A stretch of 10,550 bases of DNA, taken from contig JACMOT010000605.1 of NCBI GenBank assembly GCA_014377915.1, forward strand, positions 1 to 10,550, written 5' to 3'. Both the position numbers and the translations under genes were made by a program. The notes below the pieces were generated by a model that saw nothing but the letters and a program-made list of their open reading frames with translations, made no database searches and was not told the origin of the DNA. This document shows positions 6,818 to 10,550 of this stretch, one piece after another. Source of the DNA: Tardiphaga sp. GTDB taxonomy: Bacteria > Pseudomonadota > Alphaproteobacteria > Rhizobiales > Xanthobacteraceae. Each line of letters starts with the position of its first letter. The first letter of the stretch is position 1.

Positions 6818-7429
6818 TCAGACCGCCTTGAGTTCGATCTTCGCCTCGTCGGCAGCACCGGTCGTCCACAGCCGCTCGAGATTGTAGAACTCGCGCACTT
6901 CCGGCCGGAACACATGAACGATGACTTCGCCGGAATCGATCAGCACCCAGTCACAATTCGGGAGGCCCTCGATATGGACCTTCTTGTTGCCGGATTCCTT
7001 CAGCCCCTTGGCGACATTCTCGGCCAATGATCCGACATGGCGGTTCGATCTACCGGTGGTCACCACCATGTAGTCGGAAAACGCCGAGCGACCGCGCAGG
7101 TCGATGGTGACGGTTTCTTCCGCCTTCATGTCGTCGAGACGCTTCAGGATCAGTTCGAGCACTTCGGTCGCGCTGTCGCGCACCTGGGGTCCGGCAAGCG
7201 CGACCTTCTTGGCCTTTGTCACCTTCGGCGCGGTTGCCTTGGGCAAAGCCACCTTCGGCTCGATTGCCTTTTTGGCGATCACAGCCTTCTTGGCGACAGG
7301 GGCCTTTTTCACCGCTGCCTTCTTCGGTGCCGCAGCCTTGGCGGCGGCCTTCTTTGGAGCTGCAGCAGGCTTGGCTGACTTCTTCGTTGCGCCAGCCTTG
7401 GATGAAATCTTCGATACAGAAGTGGCCAG
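6818..7429 (-). CDS. rsfS: Ribosome silencing factor RsfS (Iojap family) with long Lys/Ala-rich N-terminal tail, likely CTG start
   Basis: RsfS binds ribosomal protein uL14 on the 50S subunit and blocks 30S joining when nutrients are short. The family domain is the last 120 residues or so: TIDLRGRSAFSDYMVVTTGRS, HIEGLPNCDWVLID and VIVHVFRPEVREFYNLERLW. Ahead of it lies a tail of about 84 residues of Lys, Ala and Pro (repeats such as AAAPKKAAA), resembling a histone-H1-like tail. The first conventional in-frame start is a GTG at 7312 inside this tail, but the same composition continues 30 or more codons upstream. The likely start is CTG at 7429, with AAAGGA 7 bases ahead, giving a protein beginning LATSVSK and 203 residues long. 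A stop at 7442-7444 bounds the frame. GTG 7312 (164 residues) remains possible. It sits between nadD and rlmH, a common arrangement. Confidence 0.88.
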   Translation of the reverse strand: MATSVSKISSKAGATKKSAKPAAAPKKAAAKAAAPKKAAVKKAPVAKKAVIAKKAIEPKVALPKATAPKVTKAKKVALAGPQVRDSATEVLELILKRLDDMKAEETVTIDLRGRSAFSDYMVVTTGRSNRHVGSLAENVAKGLKESGNKKVHIEGLPNCDWVLIDSGEVIVHVFRPEVREFYNLERLWTTGAADEAKIELKAV

Positions 7430-7481
7430 GGACCATTCCTTTCACGGTACGGGACGCCGATTCCGACGACCGGTGAACAAG

Positions 7482-7509
7482 AGTATGCATGTGGGAGGCT
7501 TGGATTCAA
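7482..7509 (-). promoter_or_regulatory. Possible sigma70-type promoter for rsfS
   Basis: On the minus strand, TTGAAT (complement of 7504-7509) and CATACT (complement of 7482-7487) are separated by 16 bases; each matches its consensus hexamer at 4 of 6 positions. Transcription would begin near 7475, about 45 bases before the proposed CTG start of rsfS. The match is moderate, and rsfS may simply be transcribed from the proA promoter through nadD. Confidence 0.3.
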
Positions 7510-7526
7510 TATTCCAGCTGGGGCCT

Positions 7527-7551
7527 ATAACACTTATCGGGCGAGTGTTGT
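7527..7551. other. Short inverted repeat just after nadD
   Basis: AACACT (7529-7534) and AGTGTT (7544-7549) are perfect inverted repeats 9 bases apart; extending them to 7527 and 7551 gives 7 of 8 matches. The site begins 5 bases past the nadD stop on the minus strand and precedes the possible rsfS promoter. It could be a weak stem at the end of nadD mRNA or a protein-binding dyad. No U-tract follows. Confidence 0.35.
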
Positions 7552-7555
7552 GGAA

Positions 7556-8131
7556 TTACGTCTTCCAGCTGCCGTCAGGATTGCGCAGCCGGGTCGAGGA
7601 CAGGCTGAGCTTCAGCCCGGTCAGGAAGGTCCAGGCCGGGGGAAGCCGGTCGGCCAGTGACCGGGCGTCCCTCTCCGGTATCCGGTACCGCGCCAAAGCC
7701 TGCGCGGCGGTGCCGGCCAACCCGCGAAGCCCCATTTGCGAACGGTCGATCACCGCAATCGGAACTTGCGCGGCGATTCGCTGCCAGTTCTCCCAGCGGT
7801 GGAACTGGGCGAGATTGTCGGCCCCCATGATCCAGACGAAATGCGCGCCCGAACAGCGTTTTCGCAAATAGCTGATGGTATCGACCGTATAGCGGGTGCC
7901 GATCACCGTCTCGAGGCAGGTGACGTCGATCCGGGGGTCATCGGCCATATCGCGGGCGGCGGCGGCGCGCTCGGCGAGATCGTGCAGATTACTGGAATCC
8001 TTCAGCGGATTACCGGGCGATACCAGCCACCACACCCGATCCAGCCGCAGCCGCTTCAGCGCGAACAGGCTGATCGCCCGGTGCGCCGCATGCGGCGGAT
8101 TGAACGACCCACCGAGCAGGCCGATTCGCAT
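7556..8131 (-). CDS. nadD: Nicotinate-nucleotide adenylyltransferase NadD
   Basis: NadD joins ATP and nicotinate mononucleotide to make deamido-NAD, the penultimate step of NAD synthesis in the cytoplasm. The 191-residue product begins [18 protein letters not shown], which holds the adenylyl-binding GSFNPPH..H signature. It has [11 protein letters not shown] and [16 protein letters not shown] in mid-domain and the closing SSTRLR (178-183) signature. The ATG at 8131 is used because it places the first strand at the N-terminus as in the family, but its nearest SD-like GAAGG is only 1 base away. Alternatives in frame are TTG at 8182 with a well-placed GGAG, and GTG at 8200; these would add 17 or 23 residues. 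It lies downstream of proA and upstream of rsfS. Confidence 0.94.
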   Translation of the reverse strand: MRIGLLGGSFNPPHAAHRAISLFALKRLRLDRVWWLVSPGNPLKDSSNLHDLAERAAAARDMADDPRIDVTCLETVIGTRYTVDTISYLRKRCSGAHFVWIMGADNLAQFHRWENWQRIAAQVPIAVIDRSQMGLRGLAGTAAQALARYRIPERDARSLADRLPPAWTFLTGLKLSLSSTRLRNPDGSWKT

Positions 8132-8212
8132 GCCTTCGCCATGAAACGGAATGTCGTGGCCGACGACTGAATGCGGCGCCAATTCAGTCTCCACGCGCAC
8201 GACGGGAATGGA

Positions 8213-9505
8213 TCACGGCCGGGTCTGTCCGGTGCCGTGAATCCGGTATTTGAAGCTCGTGAGCTGCTCGGCGCCGACCGGCCCGCGGGCGTGGAATTTG
8301 CCGGTAGCGATGCCAATTTCCGCGCCAAACCCAAACTCGCCGCCATCGGCGAACTGCGTCGAGGCATTGTGCAGCACGATCGCGGAATCGACCTCGTTGA
8401 GGAATTTGGTGGCGGCGGCGAGATCCTCGGTCACGATCGCATCGGTATGGTGCGAGCCGTGGTCGTGGATATGCCCGATCGCGCCATCGACGCCGTCGAC
8501 GATCTTCGCGGCGATGATGGCGTCCTCATATTCGGTGTCCCAGTCCTCGCTGATCGCAGGCCTGACGCGCGCATCCACGGCCTGCACGTCGACGTCGCCG
8601 CGCACTTCGCAGCCCGCTGCGATCAGCATCTCGACCAGCGGCTTCAGATGCGTCGCGGCGGCCGCGCGATCGACCAGCTGCGTTTCCGCCGCCCCGCAGA
8701 CGCCGGTGCGCCGCATCTTGGCGTTCAGCACGATCGACTTAGCCATCTCGAGCGTCGCGGCATGATCGATATAGACGTGATTGACGCCTTCGAGATGCGC
8801 GAACACCGGCACCCGGGCCTCGGCCTCGACACGCGCCACCAGGCTCTTGCCGCCGCGCGGCACGATCACATCAACGGCACCATTCAGACCGCTCAGCAGC
8901 AGCCCGACCGCCGCGCGGTCGCGGGTCGGCACCAACGTGATCGCGCCTTCCGGCAGGCCAGCCTCGCGCAGCCCCAGCACGAGGCAGTCGTGAATAGCGC
9001 GGCAGGAGCGAAAGCTGTCGGAGCCACCGCGCAGGATCACCGCATTGCCGGATTTCAGGCACAGCACGCCGGCATCGGCCGCGACATTCGGACGGCTTTC
9101 GAAGATCACCGCGACGACGCCAAGCGGCACCCGGACGCGCTCGATAATCATGCCGTTCGGCCGTTGCCAGCTTTCGGTGATGGCGCCGACGGGGTCGGGA
9201 ATATCGTGGATGACGCGAATGCCATCGGCCATCGCATCGACGCGCGCCGGGGTCAGCGTCAGCCGGTCGATGAAGGCCGCGGTAGCGCCATTGCCGCGCA
9301 CTTCGGCGACATCCTCGGCATTGGCGGCCAGAATGGCGGTCGCCCCGTCACGGATCGCCCGCTCCATCGCGGCAAGCGCGCGATTCTTCTGCTCGGCGGA
9401 TGCCACCGCCAGCACGCGCGCCGCGGCACGGGCGCCGGCGGCGAGGTCGTTCATCAGCGCCGGCAGGTCGGCCGTGCTGTCGATGGCTTTCAGCGATGCG
9501 GTCAT
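8213..9505 (-). CDS. proA: Glutamate-5-semialdehyde dehydrogenase (gamma-glutamyl phosphate reductase) ProA
   Basis: ProA reduces gamma-glutamyl phosphate with NADPH to glutamate-5-semialdehyde, the second step of proline synthesis, in the cytoplasm. The 430-residue protein has the aldehyde-dehydrogenase fold. Signatures include [15 protein letters not shown] (127-141), [15 protein letters not shown] (150-164), DVIVPRGGK (212-220) and the catalytic Cys270 in GVCGAAET. Most relatives have CN after the cysteine, here CG. The C-terminal part has [21 protein letters not shown]. The ATG at 9505 is chosen because a good promoter (9541-9569) would start the transcript near 9534; a TTG at 9541 would lie in the -10 box. 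proB, the preceding enzyme, is not adjacent; a chemotaxis receptor gene is immediately upstream instead. nadD follows. Confidence 0.96.
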   Translation of the reverse strand: MTASLKAIDSTADLPALMNDLAAGARAAARVLAVASAEQKNRALAAMERAIRDGATAILAANAEDVAEVRGNGATAAFIDRLTLTPARVDAMADGIRVIHDIPDPVGAITESWQRPNGMIIERVRVPLGVVAVIFESRPNVAADAGVLCLKSGNAVILRGGSDSFRSCRAIHDCLVLGLREAGLPEGAITLVPTRDRAAVGLLLSGLNGAVDVIVPRGGKSLVARVEAEARVPVFAHLEGVNHVYIDHAATLEMAKSIVLNAKMRRTGVCGAAETQLVDRAAAATHLKPLVEMLIAAGCEVRGDVDVQAVDARVRPAISEDWDTEYEDAIIAAKIVDGVDGAIGHIHDHGSHHTDAIVTEDLAAATKFLNEVDSAIVLHNASTQFADGGEFGFGAEIGIATGKFHARGPVGAEQLTSFKYRIHGTGQTRP

Positions 9506-9540
9506 ATCGGGCCCGGACGGCAAAAGGACTGTTGTCGGCA

Positions 9541-9569
9541 AAATAGGGACTCGCGACGCTCAGGTCAAA
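9541..9569 (-). promoter_or_regulatory. Sigma70-type promoter for proA and the genes after it
   Basis: On the minus strand, TTGACC (complement of 9564-9569, 5 of 6 matches to TTGACA) and TATTTT (complement of 9541-9546, 4 of 6 matches to TATAAT) are separated by exactly 17 bases. The expected start near 9534 gives a leader of about 29 bases before the proA ATG. It falls in the 97-base gap between the chemotaxis receptor gene and proA, which suggests the proA operon is transcribed independently of the receptor. Confidence 0.6.
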
Positions 9570-9602
9570 GCGTGTTCGGCATGGCCAGCGCGCAAACGCG
9601 AG

Positions 9603-10550
9603 TCAGGCCGCCCGCACCGACGCCAGGAAATCGCCGACTTCGGCCTGCAACGTCCTGGCCTGCGCTGCCAGCCGGTCGGCCTCGCCGAGCAGGCCGGAGG
9701 CCGCCTGGCCGGTCGCCTCGACCGCTTCGCTGACGCCGTTGATGTTCTGCGACACGTGCCGGGCGGAATCCGCGGCTTCCTGGACGTTGCGGGTGATCTC
9801 CTGGGTCGCCGCGCCCTGCTGCTGCATCGAGGCTGCGATCGTGGTGGAGATGTCGTTGACCTCGACGATGGTCATCGAGATCCGCTTGATCGCCGCCACC
9901 GCGTCGGCGGTCTCGGCCTGGATGGTCTCGATCTGGGCGCGAATATCGTCCGTGGCCTGCGAGGTTTGCGTCGCCAGCGACTTCACCTCGGAGGCGACCA
10001 CCGCGAAGCCGCGGCCGGCGTCGCCGGCGCGCGCCGCCTCGATCGTCGCATTCAACGCCAGCAGGTTGGTCTGGCTGGCGATCTGGGTGATGAAGGCGAC
10101 CACCTCGCCGATCTTCTGCGCGGCATCGGCGAGGCCGGCGACGCTGGCATTGGTCTTTTCGCTCTCTTCATTGGCCTTGCGCGCCACCACGGAGGCCTGC
10201 GTCACCTGGCGGCTGATCTCGCTGATCGAGGCCGCCAGCTCCTCTGAAGCCGAAGCGACCGTCTGCACATTGACGGTGGACTCCTCGGCGCCGGCGGCCA
10301 CCGCCGCCGTGCGCTGCTGCGTGTTCTCGGCATTGGCCGACATCGTCCGCGCGGTGTTCTGCATCGCGGACGCAGCCCCCGACACGGCGCCAACGATGCC
10401 GCCGATGCGGGCTTCAAAACCATCCGCCATCTCGCGCATCGCCTGCTTCTTCTGCTGCTCGGCCCGCGCGCCGACCTGCTCCTGCTCGGCCTGCAGCGCC
10501 TGCATGGCCACCGCGTTGCTCTTGAACACCTGCACCGCCTTGGCCATCTC
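9603..10550 (-). CDS. Methyl-accepting chemotaxis protein, C-terminal part (5' end outside window)
   Basis: This is the cytoplasmic signalling part of a chemoreceptor, which passes ligand signals to CheA/CheW. The frame stays open to the window edge (the codon before MAKAVQVFK is Glu), and EMAKAVQVFK is typical of the end of a HAMP domain, so the sensor, membrane helices and most of HAMP lie outside. From the visible Met, a long coiled coil includes ESTVNVQTVASASEELAASI, a methylation-helix-like region. The hairpin tip IASQTNLLALNATIEAARAGD (about 156-176) continues into GRGFAVVASEV, the most conserved stretch of the family. It ends at ASVRAA without the CheR-binding pentapeptide of enteric receptors. 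The ligand cannot be inferred. The stop is TGA at 9603-9605; the proA promoter begins 33 bases beyond it. Confidence 0.95.
   Translation of the reverse strand, partial: EMAKAVQVFKSNAVAMQALQAEQEQVGARAEQQKKQAMREMADGFEARIGGIVGAVSGAASAMQNTARTMSANAENTQQRTAAVAAGAEESTVNVQTVASASEELAASISEISRQVTQASVVARKANEESEKTNASVAGLADAAQKIGEVVAFITQIASQTNLLALNATIEAARAGDAGRGFAVVASEVKSLATQTSQATDDIRAQIETIQAETADAVAAIKRISMTIVEVNDISTTIAASMQQQGAATQEITRNVQEAADSARHVSQNINGVSEAVEATGQAASGLLGEADRLAAQARTLQAEVGDFLASVRAA

Noticed and set aside
7050..7490. Minus-strand frame starting near the ATG at 7434-7436 and overlapping rsfS
   Set aside because: Its product is a frame-shifted reading of the Lys/Ala tail with no family signature. 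The ATG abuts AAAGGA with no spacing. The rsfS frame explains the region better.
9506..9541. TTG at 9541 as the proA start
   Set aside because: It falls within the -10 box of the best promoter in the gap, has no ribosome binding site, and would add 12 residues to a protein that is already full length.
8171..9733. Open frame of 520 codons on the plus strand opposite proA, and similar long frames opposite yibQ (2358-3290), ctpA (3804-4733) and the chemoreceptor (9045-10247)
   Set aside because: These are antisense shadows of high-GC genes: their products are rich in Arg, His and Ala with no recognisable domain, while the opposite strand encodes clear conserved families over the same bases.

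Overview
The window looks like chromosomal core DNA of a high-GC alphaproteobacterium. Protein style and gene order suggest the Bradyrhizobium/Rhodopseudomonas branch of the Hyphomicrobiales. This placement rests on recalled family resemblance, not on a database search. Every long coding region can be assigned to a known family, and no gap longer than 300 bases lacks a gene.

Layout. Plus strand, 1-783: the 3' end of the ATP synthase operon, with the C-terminus of atpD and then complete atpC. The two genes are separated by an unusual heptamer-based inverted repeat. A second palindromic element of REP/BIME type (790-925) fills the convergent junction with the minus-strand genes. Minus strand, read from high to low coordinates: an incomplete methyl-accepting chemotaxis protein; a good sigma70-type promoter (9541-9569); proA, nadD, rsfS, rlmH, envC and ctpA, the last three closely packed and the last two overlapping by ATGA; a textbook intrinsic terminator (3318-3343); then a second minus-strand set of a YibQ-type divergent polysaccharide deacetylase and two tandem RppH-like Nudix hydrolases.

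How the genes fit together. proA (proline) and nadD (NAD) are biosynthetic. rsfS and rlmH act on the 50S ribosomal subunit and often sit beside nadD. envC, ctpA and yibQ form an envelope set; EnvC and YibQ are neighbours in enterobacteria too, and here a carboxy-terminal processing protease lies between them. The Nudix pair probably acts on RNA 5' ends or dinucleoside polyphosphates.

Most interesting points. The Lys/Ala-rich tail of RsfS runs in frame well upstream of the first conventional start codon, to a CTG with a well-placed Shine-Dalgarno sequence. EnvC and YibQ both appear to have lost catalytic metal ligands while the CtpA protease between them keeps its Ser-Lys pair. The atpD-atpC hairpin is built from phased 7-bp units and ends next to the atpC ribosome binding region. 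I see no defence system, CRISPR array, insertion sequence, tRNA or rRNA, and no convincing undescribed multi-gene system.
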